From assembly GCF_029407905.1 (NCBI RefSeq), contig NW_026577882.1:1550001-1614000 (forward strand): a stretch of DNA of 64,000 nucleotides, read 5' to 3'. Within the stretch, counting starts at the first letter, position 1. Each line of letters opens with the position of its first letter. The stretch comes from Bubalus kerabau (lineage: Eukaryota > Chordata > Mammalia > Artiodactyla > Bovidae). Positions 1 through 9,828 of this stretch are shown in pieces. The notes beneath the pieces were generated by a model, which saw only the letters and a list, made by a program, of their open reading frames with translations, was not told the origin of the DNA and ran no database searches. A program made the position numbers and the translations under genes.

Positions 1-1194
1 TTGAGTTACTGCAGGGCAAAAGAGACCTTATCTAGGCTTGTGTCCAGGACATAATGTTCGTCTCCAGGGGGGACAGGGATCTCGGGGTTGCTTTCCTGAT
101 GCACCCGGGGAGTCAGTCCTTGTCTCGAGGGGAAGCGAAGGACTCCGCTCTCCTCTCGAGTTGCGACGGGTATCTCTTGGAGCCCACTGAGTGGCCTAAA
201 GGGAGTCAAGCCTCCTGTGGAGTTTGGAGAGAGGACTCGGGATTGCTCTCCAGGCCATGCAGGAAAAGAAGGCCATCATCTCGCGATGAAGGGGGCGTCT
301 CGTGGGTTTTCTCGAGCTGCAGCGCCAGTGTGGGGTTTCTCATGAGGTACTACGGGGAGCTCAGGGAGCCTCTCATGTGGCGCTTGGGAAGTCAGGTCTC
401 CATGCGCATTGCGAGGGGGAGCGCGTCATTGCTCTAGAGTCATGGAAGGTGTATCGGGCCTCAAGAACCGTTAAAGAAGGACTTTCAAGGTGTTTCTTGG
501 GTCACGGCAGTAAACCCTGGGTTCCCTCGACTAGTGCCGGTGGCCTCAGGGAGCTTCTCAGTGTGCCTCTGAGAAGTCAAGGATACCCTGGAGTTGGGAG
601 GGCCCTCTCGGGACTCCACTGGGTTTGGTGCAATAGAAGAGGGCCTCATCTCGAGTGGAGGCAGGAACCTCAGGGTTCGTCTCCATTTCTGACTCTGATC
701 GCAGGGTCCCTGCAGAGTTGGGACAGGAGAGTCAGGCCTCGTCTTGTAAGGAGGAATGGAACTCCGCTTGCCTCTCGAGTTATTCACGGGGTGACAGGCA
801 ACTTGTCGAACTGTGTTTGGAATCTGCGGGTTTTTCCGGACGATGCACGAGGGTGTCAGTGCCCCTTCGTGTTGTGCCTTCTTCCACAGGGTTGCCTTTC
901 AAGAGGTGTCCGGGCATCGGGTTCTTATCAAGAGTGGACCGGGGAATCGGGGTCTTTCAGCATGTGTTACCACCCATGAAGCTACGTCTCAAATATTCTC
1001 GTTAGACCGGCCTCATCCTGAGGTGCGCCGGGAAGGTTGTGAACCCCTTCCAGACAAAGCACGGGAGTCGACCCTCCAGTCGCAATCAGGAGGGGAGAAG
1101 TGGCTCAGATGAAGTCGTACCGGGAACCTCGGTGTTCCCCTCGAGAGAGACCAGGGTGTCGGGGAACTTTTGGAATCGCATCAAGGGTGCCAAG

Positions 1195-1217
1195 TTTTCA
1201 CACTTGAAGTGTGAAAA
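1195..1217. repeat. Perfect short palindrome inside one satellite monomer
   Basis: The 23 bases from TTTTCACACTT to its exact reverse complement form two 11-bp arms around a single central G. Other monomers have AAGTACCGTTTCGCACTTCAAG here with no dyad. The palindrome adds most of the extra length of this monomer. A fold-back or template-switch copying of the CACTTCAAG segment would explain it. Confidence 0.8.
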
Positions 1218-1632
1218 CACTTCAAGAAGAAACCTGGGACTTCTCTTTAGACGCTGTAGCGGGCAAGGGCCTCATCTTGCGATGACAGGGTAACCATGTG
1301 GTTTTTCTCGAGTTTCGGCGGGATTCTCGAGTTACGATGGGGAATTCAGGCTTCCTCTTGTGTTGGCCCGGGGAAGTCCAATCTTCCATTGGAGTTGCGA
1401 GAGAGAGCTAGGGATTGCTCTCGAGTCACTTCAGGGCAAAAGAGACCTCATCTAAGCTTGTGTCCAGGACCTAATGTTCCTCTCCAGGGGCGACAGAGAT
1501 CTCGGGGTTGCATTTTAGACGCACCCGAGGAGTCAGGCCTCATCTCGAGAGGAAGGAAAGGACTCTGCTCTGCTCTCGAGTCCCGATGGGTATTTCTTGG
1601 AGACCACTGAGTGGCCTAAAGGGAGTCAAGCC

Positions 1633-1641
1633 TCCTGTGGA
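1633..1641. repeat. Probable target-site duplication, left copy
   Basis: TCCTGTGGA lies directly next to the poly-T end of the L1. The matching sequence at the other end is TCTTGTGGA at 9820-9828, so six bases (TGTGGA) are identical, or nine with one mismatch. Joining the flanks through this duplication restores the normal monomer text CCTGTGGA-GTTTGGAGAGAGG, which supports these insertion points. The short length and the mismatch make it less than certain. Confidence 0.6.
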
Positions 1642-1848
1642 TTTTTTTTTTAATTTTATTTTATTTTTAAACTTTACATAATTGTATTAGTTTTTCCAAA
1701 TATCAAAATGAATCCGCCTCAGGTATACATGTGCTCCCCGTCCTGAACCCTCCTCCCTCCTCCCCCCCATAGCATCCCTCTGGGTCGTCCCAGTGCACTA
1801 GCCCCAAGCATCCAGTGTCATGCATCAAACCTGGACTGGCAACTCTTT
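1642..1848 (-). other. L1 3' UTR and poly-A tail
   Basis: On the minus strand this holds the end of the element: a region with GTATACCTGAGGCGGATTC, a G-rich tract at 1736-1768, and an A-rich tail of about 35 bases, partly decayed with scattered T's (plus-strand poly-T from 1642). Placement follows from the end of ORF2 and the return of satellite at 1641. Confidence 0.85.
1736..1768 (-). other. G-rich tract in L1 3' UTR, potential G-quadruplex
   Basis: Read on the minus strand, the tract has four runs of three or more G (7, 3, 3 and 4) separated by loops of 4, 4 and 8 bases (AGGA, AGGA, TTCAGGAC). This fits the pattern of a G-quadruplex. A polypurine, G-rich tract is a known conserved feature of mammalian L1 3' UTRs. 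Folding is inferred, not shown. Confidence 0.7.
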
Positions 1849-4800
1849 TCATACATGATATTTTACATATTTCAATGCCATTCTCCCAAATCTTCCCACC
1901 TTCTCCCTCTCCCACAGAGTCCATAAGACTCTTCTATACATAAGTGTCTCTTTTGCTGTCTCGTACTCAGGGTTATTGTTACCGTCTTTCAAAGTTCCAT
2001 ATATATGCGTTAGTATACTGTATTGGTGTTTTTCTTTCTGGCTTACTTCACTCTGTATAATAGGCTGCAGTTTCATCCACCTCATTAGAACTGATTCATT
2101 CTATTCTTTTTAATGGCGGAGTAATACTCCATTGTGTATATGTACCACAGCTTTCTTATCCATTCATCTGCTGATGGACATCTAGGTTGCTTCCATGTCC
2201 TGGCTATTAGAAACAGTGCTGCGATGAACATTGGGGTACACGTGTCTCTTTCCCTTCTGGTTTCCTCAGTGTGTATGCCCAGCAGTGGGATTGCTGGATC
2301 ATAAGGCAGTTCTATTTCCAGTTTTTTAAGGAATCTCCACACTGTTCTCTATAGTGGCTGTACTAGTTTGCATTCCCACCAACAGTGTAAGAGGGTTCCC
2401 TTTTCTCCACACCCTCTCCAGCATTTATTATTTGTAGACTTTTGGATTGCAGCCATTCTGACTGGCGTGAAATGGTACCTCATAGTGGTTTTGATTTGCA
2501 TTTCTATGATAATGAGTGATTTTGAGCATCTTTTCATGTGTTTGTTAGCCATCTGTATGTCTTCTTTGGAGAAATGTCTATTTAGTTCTTTGGCCCATTT
2601 TTTGATTGGGTCATCTATTTTTCTGGAGTTGAGCTGTAGGTGTTGCTTGTATATTTTTGAGATTAGTTGTTTGTCAGTTGCTTCATTTCCTATTATTTTC
2701 TCCCATTCCGAAGGCTGTCTTTTCACCTTGCTAATAGTTTGCTTTGATGTGCAGAAGCTTTTAAGGCTAATTAGGTCCCATTTGTTTATTTTTGTTTTTA
2801 TTTCCAATATTCTGGGAGGTGGGTCATAGAGGATCCTGCTGTGATGTATTTCAGAGAGTGTTTTGCCTATGTTCTCCTCTAGGAGTTTTATAGTTTCTGG
2901 TCTTACGTTTAGATCTTTAATCCATTTTGAGTTTATTTTTGTGTATTGTGTTAGAAAGTGTTCTAGTTTCATTCTTTTATAAGTGGTTGACCAGATTTCC
3001 CAGCACCACTTGTTAAAGAGATTGTCTTTAATCCATTGTATATTTTTGCCTCCTTTGTCAAAGATAAGGTGTCCATATGTGTGTGGATTTATCTCTGGGC
3101 TTTCTATTTTGTTCCACTAATCTATATTTCTGTCTTTGTGCCAGTACCATACTGTCTTGATAACTGTGGCTTTGTAGCGGAGCCTGAAATCAGGTAGGTT
3201 GATTCCTCTAGTTCCATTCTTCTTTCTCAAGATCGCTTTGGCTATTCGAGGTTTTTTGTATTTCCATACAAATTGTGAAATTATTTGTTCTAGCTCTGTG
3301 AAGAATACTGTTGGTAGCTTGATAGGGATTGCATTGAATCTATAAATTGCCTTGGGTAGTATACTCATTTTCACTATATTGATTCTTCCAATCCATGAAC
3401 AAGGTATATTTCTCCACCTATTAGTGTCCTCTTTGATTTCTTTCACCAGTGTTTTATAGTTTTCTATATATAGGTCTTTAGTTTCTTTAGGTAGGTATAT
3501 TCCTAAGTATTTTATTCTTTCCGTTGCAATGGTGAATGAAATTGTTTCCTTAATTTCTCTTTCTGTTTTCTCATTATTAGTGTATAGGAATTCAAGGGAT
3601 TTCTGTGTGTTGATTTTATATCCTGCAACTTTACTATAGTCAATGACTAGTTCTAGTAATTTTCTGGTGGAGTCTTTAGGGTTTTCTATGTAGAGGATCG
3701 TGTCATCTGCAAACAGTGAGAGTTTTACTTCTTCTTTTCCAATTTGGATTCCTTTTGTTTCTTTTTCTGCTCTGATTGCTGTGGCCAAAACTTCCAAAGC
3801 TATGTTGAATAGTAATGGTGAAAGTGGGCACCCTTGTCTAGTTCCTGACTTTAGAGGAAATGCTTTCAATTTTTCACCATTGAGGATAATGTTTGCTGTG
3901 GGTTTGTCATATATAGCTTTTATTATGTTGAGGTATGTTCCTTCTATTCCTGCTTTCTGGAGAGTTTTTATCATAAATGGATGTTGAATTTCGTCAAAGG
4001 CTTTCTCTGCATCTATTGAGAAAATCATATGGTTTTTATTTTTCAATTTGTTAAGGTGGTGTATTACATTGATTGATTTGCGGATATTGAAGAATCCTTG
4101 CATCCCTGGGATAAAGCCCACTTGGTCATGGTGTATGATCTTTTTAATGTGTTGTTGGATTCTGATTGCTAGAATTTTGTTAAGGATTTTTGCATCTATG
4201 TCATCAGTGATATTGGCCTGTAGTTTTCTTTTTTTGTGGGATCTTTGTCAGGTTTTGGTATTAGGCTGATGGTGGCCTCATAGAATGAGTTTGGAAGTTT
4301 ACCTTCCTCTGCAATTTTCTGGAAGAGTTTGAGCAGGATAGGTGTTAGCTCTTCTCTAAATTTTTGGTAGAATTCAGCTGTGAAGCCGTCTGGACCTGGG
4401 CTTTTGTTGGCTGGAAGATTTTTGGTTACAGTTTCCATTTCCGTGCTTGTGATGGGTCTGTTAAGATTTTCTAGTTCTTCCCTGGTCCAGTTTTGGAAAG
4501 TTGTACTTTTCTAAGAATTTGTCCATTTCTTCCACGTTGTCCATTTTATTGGCATATAATTGTTGATAGTAGTCTCTTATGATCCTTTGTATTTCTGTGT
4601 TTTCTGTTGTGATCTCTCCATTTTCATTTCTAATTTTATTGATTTGATTTTTCTCCCTTTGTTTCTTGATGAGTCTGGCTAATGGTTTGTCAATTTTATT
4701 TATTGTTTCAAAGAACCAGCTTTTGGTTTTGTTGATTTTTGCTATGGTCTCTTTTGTTTCTTTTGCATTTATTTCTGCTCTAATTTTTAAGATTTCTTTC

Positions 4801-5807
4801 CTTCTACTAACCCTGGGGTTCTTCATTTCTTCCTTTTCTAGTTGCTTTAGGTGTAGAGTTAGGTTACTTATTTGACTTTTTTCTTGTTTCTTGAGGTGTG
4901 CCTGTATTGCTATGAACTTTCCCCTTAGGACTGCTTTTACCGTGTCCCACAAGTTTTGGGTTGTTGTGTTTTCATTTTCATCCGTTTCTATGCAAATTTT
5001 GATTTCTTTTTTGATTTCTTCTGTGATTTGTTGGTTATTCAGCAGCGTGTTGTTCAGCCTCCATATGTTGGAATTTTTAATAGTTTTTCTCCTGTAATTG
5101 AGATCTAATCTTACTGCATTGTGGTCAGAAAAGATGCTTGGAATGATTTCTATTTTTTTGAATTTACCAATGCTAGCTTTATGGCCCAGGATGTGATCTA
5201 TCCTGGAGAAGGTTCCATGTGCACTTTAGAAAAAGTTGAAATTCATTGTTTTGGGATGAAATGTCCTATAGATATCAATTAGGTCTAACTGGTCTATTGT
5301 ATCATTTAAAGTTTGTGTTTCCTTGTTAAATTTCTGTTTAGTTGATCTATCCATAGGTGTGAGTGGGGTATTAAAATCTCCAACTATTATTGTGTTAGTG
5401 TTAATTTCTCCTTTCATACTTGTTAGCATTTGTCTTACATACTGTGGTGCTCCCACGTTGGGTGCATATATATTTATAATTGTTATATCTTCTTCTTGGA
5501 TTGATCCTTTGATCATTATGTAGTGACCTTCTTTGTCTCTTTTCACAGCCTTTGTTTTAAAGTCTATTTTATCTGATATGAGTATCGCTACTCCTGCTTT
5601 CTTTTGGTCCCTATTTGCATGGAAAATCTTTTTCCAGCCCTTCACTTTCAGTCTGTATGTATCCCCTGTTTTGAGGTGGGTCTCTTGTAGACAACATATG
5701 TAGGGGTCTTGTTTTTGTATCCATTCAGCCAGTCTTTGTCTTTTGGTTGGAGCATTCAACCCATTTACGTTTAAGGTAATTACTGATAAGTATGATCCCA
5801 TTGCCAT
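1849..5807 (-). pseudogene. L1 ORF2 (endonuclease-reverse transcriptase), broken
   Basis: In intact elements ORF2p nicks target DNA and reverse-transcribes L1 RNA at the nick. The start MAMGSYLSVITLN is 25 bp after the ORF1 stop. The N-terminal apurinic-type endonuclease shows CLQETHL (Glu42), GDFNTPLTPMD and, beyond the first stop, SRIDHILG. The reverse transcriptase shows SIDAEKAFDEIQ, RQGCPLSPLLFN and the catalytic LFADD at about 3702-3713. The C-terminal Cys-rich motif (CWRGC...LHCWWEC) is at about 2370-2423. Breaks: stop at 5226-5228; one extra base in the C-run at 4480-4482; one base lost near 4201; stop (CAG to TAG type) at 3117-3119; stop (TGG to TAG type) at 2349-2351; frameshift near 2105. 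The tail from about 1992 to 1849 may be 3' UTR read through a lost stop codon. The element cannot make functional ORF2p. Confidence 0.93.
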
Positions 5808-5832
5808 TTACTTTATTGTTTGGGGTTTGAAT

Positions 5833-6769
5833 TTATACACCGTTTTTGTGTTTCCTGTTTAGTATTTGTTGGAGAGCTGGTTTGGTGGTGCAGAATTCTC
5901 TCAGCTTTTGCTTGTCTGAAAAGCTTTTGATTTCTCATTCATACTTGAATGAGATCCTTGCTGGGTACAATAATCTGGGCTGTAGGTTATTTTCTTTCAT
6001 CATTTTAAGTATGTCTTGCCATTCCCTCCTTGCTTGAAGAGTTTCTATTGAAAGATCAGCTGTTATCCTTATGGCAATTCCCTGGTGTGCTATTTGTTGT
6101 TTTTCCCTTGCTGCTTTTCATATTTGTTCTTTGTGTTTGATTTTTGTTAATGTGATTAATATGTGTCTTGGGGGGTTTCGCCTTGGCTTTATCCTGTGTG
6201 GGACTCTCTGGGTTTCTTGGACTTGAGTGAGTATTTCCTTCCCCATTTTAGGGAAGTTTTCAACTATTATCTCCTCAAGTATTTTCTCACGGTCTTTCTT
6301 TTTGTCTTCTTCTTCTGGGACCCCTATGATTCGAATGTTGTAGCGTTTAATATTGTCCTGGAGGTCTCTGAGATTGTGCTCATTTCTTTTAATTCGTTTT
6401 TCATTTATCCTCTCTGATTCATTTATTTCTACCATTCTATCTTCGAATTCACTAATCCTATCTTCTGCCTCTGTTATTCTACTATTTGTTGCCTCCAGAG
6501 TGTTTTTAGTTTCATTTATTGCATTATTCATTTTATATTGACTCTTTTTTTATTTCTTCTAGGTCCTTGTTAAACCTTTCTTGCATCTTCTCAATCCTTG
6601 TCTCCAGGCTATTTATCTGTGATTCCATTTTAATTTCAAGATTTTAGATCCATTTCACTATCCTTACTCGGAATTCTTTATCAGGTAGATTCCCTATCTC
6701 TTCCTCTTTTGTTTGGTTTGGTGGGCATTTATCCTGTTCCTTTATCTGCTGGGTATTCCTCTGTCTCAT
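5833..6769 (-). pseudogene. L1 ORF1 (RNA-binding chaperone), broken
   Basis: ORF1p is the trimeric, coiled-coil RNA-binding protein of the L1 particle. The start MRQRNTQQIKEQDK at 6769 matches the bovine L1 ORF1 N-terminus as I know it. A heptad-rich stretch follows (SRITEAEDRISEFEDRM). Then come the RNA-recognition part (RRYNIRIIGVPEEE-like, here KRYNIRIIGVPEEEDKK) and the C-terminal domain (ITADLSIETLQARREW). Lesions: an in-frame stop at codon 42 (6644-6646), a frameshift near 6540, and stops at 6118-6120 and 5935-5937. The reading frame then ends at a natural-looking stop at 5833-5835. Total length, a little over 300 codons, is near the family norm. The stop before ORF2 leaves 25 bp, which suits the known bicistronic layout. 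Confidence 0.9.
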
Positions 6770-7314
6770 CTTGTTTAAATTGCTGAGTTTGGGGTGTCCT
6801 TTCTGTATTCTGGCAGTTTGTGGAGTTCTTTACTGTGGCATTTCCTCGCTGTGTGTGGGTTTGTACAGGTGTCTTGTCAAGGTTTCCTGGTTAGGGAAGC
6901 TTGTGTCCGTGTTCTGGTGGGTGGAGCTGTATTTCTTCTCTCTGGAGTGCAATGAAGTGTCCAGTAATGAGTTATGAGATGTTTGTGGTTTTGGGGTGAC
7001 TTTGGGAAGCCTGTATCTTGAAGCTCAGGGCTGCGTTCCTTTGTTGCTGGAGAATTTGCTTGGTATGTCTTGCCCTGGAACTTGTTGGCCCTTGTGTGGT
7101 GCCTGATTTCAGTGTCGGTATGGAGGCATTTGATCAGCTCCTGTCAATTAATGTTCCTTGGAGTCAGGAGTTCCCTGGAGTCAGGGTTTGGACTTAAGCC
7201 TCCTGCTTCCAGTTATCTGTCTTACTTTTACAGTAGTTTCAAAACTTCTCCTTCTATACAGCACCATTGATAAAACATCTACGTTAAAGAAGAAAAGTTT
7301 CTCTACTGTGAGGG

Positions 7315-7740
7315 CCACTCAGAAAGGTTCACAGCGTTACATGGAGAAGAGAAGAGGGAGGAGGGAGTTAGAGGTGACCCAAATGAGATCAGGTGGAATC
7401 AATAGTGGAGAGAGTGGGCTGGCCAGTAGTCACTTCCTTATGTGCACTCCACAACTGGACCGCTCAGAGATGTTCACAGAGTTATACAGAGACGAGAAGA
7501 AGGAGGAAGGAGACAGAGGTGGCCAGAAGGATAAAAGGGGGGAATGAAAAGGAGGGAGACAGATCCAGCCAGTAATCAGTTCCCTAAGTGTTCTCCACCG
7601 TCTGGAATACACAGAAATTCACAGAGTTGGGTAGAGTAGAGAGGGGTTAGGGAGGAGACACAGGCGACCTGGTGGAGAAAAAGGAGAGTCCAAAGGGAGA
7701 GAGAGCAGTCAAGCCAGTAATCTCGCTCCCTAGTGAAAAA
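7315..7740. repeat. Three diverged tandem repeats of about 147 bp in L1 5' UTR
   Basis: Units begin at about 7315 (CACTCAGAAAGGTTCACAG), 7461 (CGCTCAGAGATGTTCACAG) and 7608 (TACACAGAAATTCACAGAG). Each then has an AGA/GAGG-rich stretch, a GGTGACC, GGTGGCC or GGCGACC motif, and CCAGTA(A/G)TC followed by CCCTA or CCTTA. Spacing is about 146-148 bp. Divergence between units is high. Confidence 0.75.
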
Positions 7741-7765
7741 TGGGTACTGAAGATTGGGTTCTTAA

Positions 7766-8219
7766 AGGTACAAAATTGGTAACAAATACATAAAAGCAAA
7801 AATTAAAAATCTAGAGTAGAGTTTGGAATTTCAAAAATACGATGTTAAAGAAAAGAAGAAGGAAAAGAAAGAGAGAAAAAACGAACAAAGTAAAACAAAC
7901 AAGGTCGCAAAAATTATCAAGAAAATACAGGTACAAAATTGATAACTAATACCAAAAAGGAAAAATTAAAAATCTAGAGTAGAGTTTGCAATTTCAAAAA
8001 TACAATGTTAAAAAAAAGGAAGAAGAAAACTAAAGAGAAAACAAACAAACAAAAACAAGCAATGTCGCAAAAATTATAAAGAAACTACAGGTACAAAATT
8101 GATATCAAATATCAAAAAGCATAAATTAAAAATCTAGAGTACAGTTTGGAATTTCAAAAATACAATGTTAAAGAAAAGAAGAAAAAACAAAACAAAACAA
8201 AAAAACAAGGTCAAAAAAT

Positions 8220-8222
<3 letters not shown>
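7766..8222. repeat. Three AT-rich tandem repeats of about 161 bp in L1 5' UTR
   Basis: The units start at AGGTACAAAATTG at 7766, 7929 and 8089, giving periods of 163 and 160 bp. Each continues with AAAATTAAAAATCTAGAGTA, a TTTGGAATTTCAAAAATAC-like block, an AAGAAGAAAA purine stretch and ACAAGGTCGCAAAAATTAT. The third unit runs straight into the TA microsatellite. Similarity between units is high, so this expansion is younger than the 147-bp array beside it. Confidence 0.85.

Positions 8223-8224
<2 letters not shown>

Positions 8225-8265
<41 letters not shown>
8225..8265. repeat. (TA)n microsatellite
   Basis: An uninterrupted alternating TA tract of 41 bp, about 20 units, lies at the end of the third 161-bp repeat in the L1 5' UTR. 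It is likely length-variable. Confidence 0.98.
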
Positions 8266-8268
<3 letters not shown>

Positions 8269-9819
8269 GTTTGCTGAAGAAGAAAAAAATAGGGTCTTTT
8301 TTTTTGCAAAGTAATAGGTTATAAAAGTGAAAATTAAATGAACAATAGAGAACTTAAAATTAAAAAAATTTAAAAAAAAGTAAGAATGATCATAAAAATA
8401 TATCTAGGACTTTCTCTGGTTTTGTTGTGAGTATCGTGGGTTCGGTTCATTTTTGGCTAGTTCCTTGGTCCGACTTATATTTCTCAAGATCTATAGGCGC
8501 CTTCCTATGTAGTCCTAGTAACCACAGGGTTTTAATCTATTGCCTGTAGCTTCCAAGGCGTTTCCCTCTGTTATAGCTTCTTTTGTTTGCTGGTCTCTTC
8601 AGTGTCTGGTTTACACCCTGACACAAAGGGGACGGTGGAAGACACTTTTTTTTTTTAGGCTCACTTGTTCAGTTGCGCTGTGGGGAGGGAGGGAGGGAGT
8701 GATGCTGCAAACAAATAACACTGGCGTGCGCTCACAGTGCCTCAGCCACACTGGGTCTGCCCCCACTCACGGCACGTGTAGCGTCCCTGCCCACACTGCT
8801 CGGGCTCTAGGTTGTTCCACCGGGAACAATCCGAGGCTGGCCCTGGGCTGCATGCACCTCCCAGGTCCAAGCCGCTCAGGTTCAGGCACTCGGGTAGTCC
8901 TCAGAGGCACAGACTCGGTTGGGCCTGCGTTTTGTGCTCTTCCCAGGTCCGAGCAGCTCAGGTGATGAGGTGTTTGGCGAGCGCCAATGTTGTGACTTAT
9001 CGCCTCCCCGCCACTCGGTTATCTGGGTGTAAAACAGGCGCACCTTCTCAGGCAGATGTTGACCGTCCAGATCCCCAAGAAGTTTTAGTTAGCAAAGAAG
9101 CCTGCTTACAGTTTTATAGATAATGTCTCTCTGGGGCTGCGATTGCCCCCTTCCGGCTCTGGCTGCCTGTCACCGGAGGGGGAAGGTCTGCAGCCGGCTA
9201 TCTCTGTTCAGTCCTTTGTTCCGTGCGCGGGCCTGGCGGTGTCTTAGGTTAGGGCTGGCTTTTTGCGTGGTAGATATCCCAGAGTCTGGTTTGCTAGCCC
9301 AAGTTATTTCGTTCAGATAGCGCTCAGGGTATTCAGGCCAGATTTTTACTCTAAGCGATGCAGCCCGCGCTGCGCCTCCCTGCCCAGCCCCTGCTTGCTA
9401 ATGGTGTGAGCAGGCGTCTGCACTGCTTCGCGGCTGGGGGAGTTACCGTAGGGCTTGCAATCTGCGAGTTTTAATTGTTTATTTATTTTTATCCCCCTTA
9501 TGTTGCCCTTTGTGCTTCCAAAGCTTGGCAAAGATTTGGCAGTGAAAAGCTTTCCTGGTGTTTGGAAACTTTTCTCTTTTTAAGACTATCTTCCCGGGAC
9601 GGAAATACCTCCCTCCCTCTTTTGTCTCTTTTTTTGTCTTTTATACTTTTTCCTACCTACTTTCCAAGAGTTGGGTTCTTTTCTGGGTGCCTGATGTCCT
9701 CTGGCAGCATTCATAAGTTGTATTGTGGAATTTACTCGACGTTTAAATGCTCTTTTGATGAAATTGTTTGAGGGGGAAAGAGTTCTCCCCGTCCTACTCC
9801 TCAGCAATCTTGGCTCCTC

Positions 9820-9828
9820 TCTTGTGGA
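9820..9828. repeat. Probable target-site duplication, right copy
   Basis: TCTTGTGGA follows the 5' end of the L1 and matches TCCTGTGGA at 1633-1641 with one mismatch. The satellite continues from here as GTTTGGAGAGAG, exactly where the left flank was cut. Confidence 0.6.

Larger units (their letters stand above)
1..1641 (+). repeat. Satellite I-like array, type A monomers (left segment)
   Basis: This is the left end of the tandem array: one full and one partial monomer of about 1.4 kb, with register marks at 176 and 1596. Type A hallmarks are visible: GCAAAAGAGACC, then TCCAGGACCTAATGTTCC, TCCATTTCTGACTC and TTCAGGCTTCCTC, with an EcoRI site (GGGGAATTCAGG) at about 1340. Degenerate 31-bp subrepeats can be measured from one TCGAG to the next, for example over the AAGCAAAGGACTCC stretch before the register mark. 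The step from 176 to 1596 is 1420 bp. The excess over 1404 comes largely from a short palindromic insertion at 1195-1217. The array breaks off at 1641, where the L1 begins. Identity as bovine satellite I (1.715) rests on recalled monomer and subrepeat lengths. The function of such arrays is structural heterochromatin near centromeres. Confidence 0.85.
1642..9822 (-). mobile_element. Full-length but inactive L1 (LINE-1), bovine type
   Basis: An 8.18-kb non-LTR retrotransposon lies antisense to the satellite. From its 5' end at 9822 it reads: a UTR of about 3 kb beginning GGAGCCAAGATTGC, ORF1, a gap of about 25 bp, ORF2, a short 3' UTR, and a poly-A tail seen as poly-T at 1642. Its structure and protein text match the L1 family of cattle (L1_BT) as I know it, not BovB. 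It is dead: ORF1 has at least three in-frame stops and one frameshift, and ORF2 has three stops and three frameshifts. The surrounding satellite resumes at the base where it stopped, so this is one clean insertion. Many lesions in an otherwise complete element suggest an old insertion into this type A part of the array. Confidence 0.95.
6770..9822 (-). promoter_or_regulatory. L1 5' UTR and internal promoter region
   Basis: This stretch of about 3.05 kb between the element's 5' end and ORF1 has no credible gene. It falls into parts. Next to ORF1 (6770-7300) is a T/G-rich leader. Then come three diverged repeats of about 147 bp (about 7315-7740), three AT-rich repeats of about 161 bp (about 7766-8222) and a TA microsatellite. 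From about 8540 to the 5' end it is GC-rich and CpG-containing, as expected for the promoter end. L1 elements are transcribed from an internal 5' UTR promoter. That this copy is or was active is not shown. Short open frames on the plus strand here (for example 8540-8965) are chance. Confidence 0.8.

Noticed and set aside
2368..2829. 153-codon plus-strand hydrophobic frame resembling a membrane protein
   Set aside because: It is the exact antisense shadow of the L1 ORF2 C-terminal region. T-rich antisense of a Lys/Glu-rich protein reads as hydrophobic.
8540..8965. 141-codon plus-strand frame in the L1 5' UTR
   Set aside because: It lies antisense in the GC-rich L1 leader, shows no family features, and spurious frames of this kind recur wherever this L1 leader occurs.
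1642..9822. Endogenous retrovirus, BovB or SINE insertion
   Set aside because: There are no LTRs, gag, protease or envelope. The protein text is L1 type, with an apurinic-like endonuclease followed by an FADD reverse transcriptase and ORF1 upstream. No tRNA-derived SINE was recognised.
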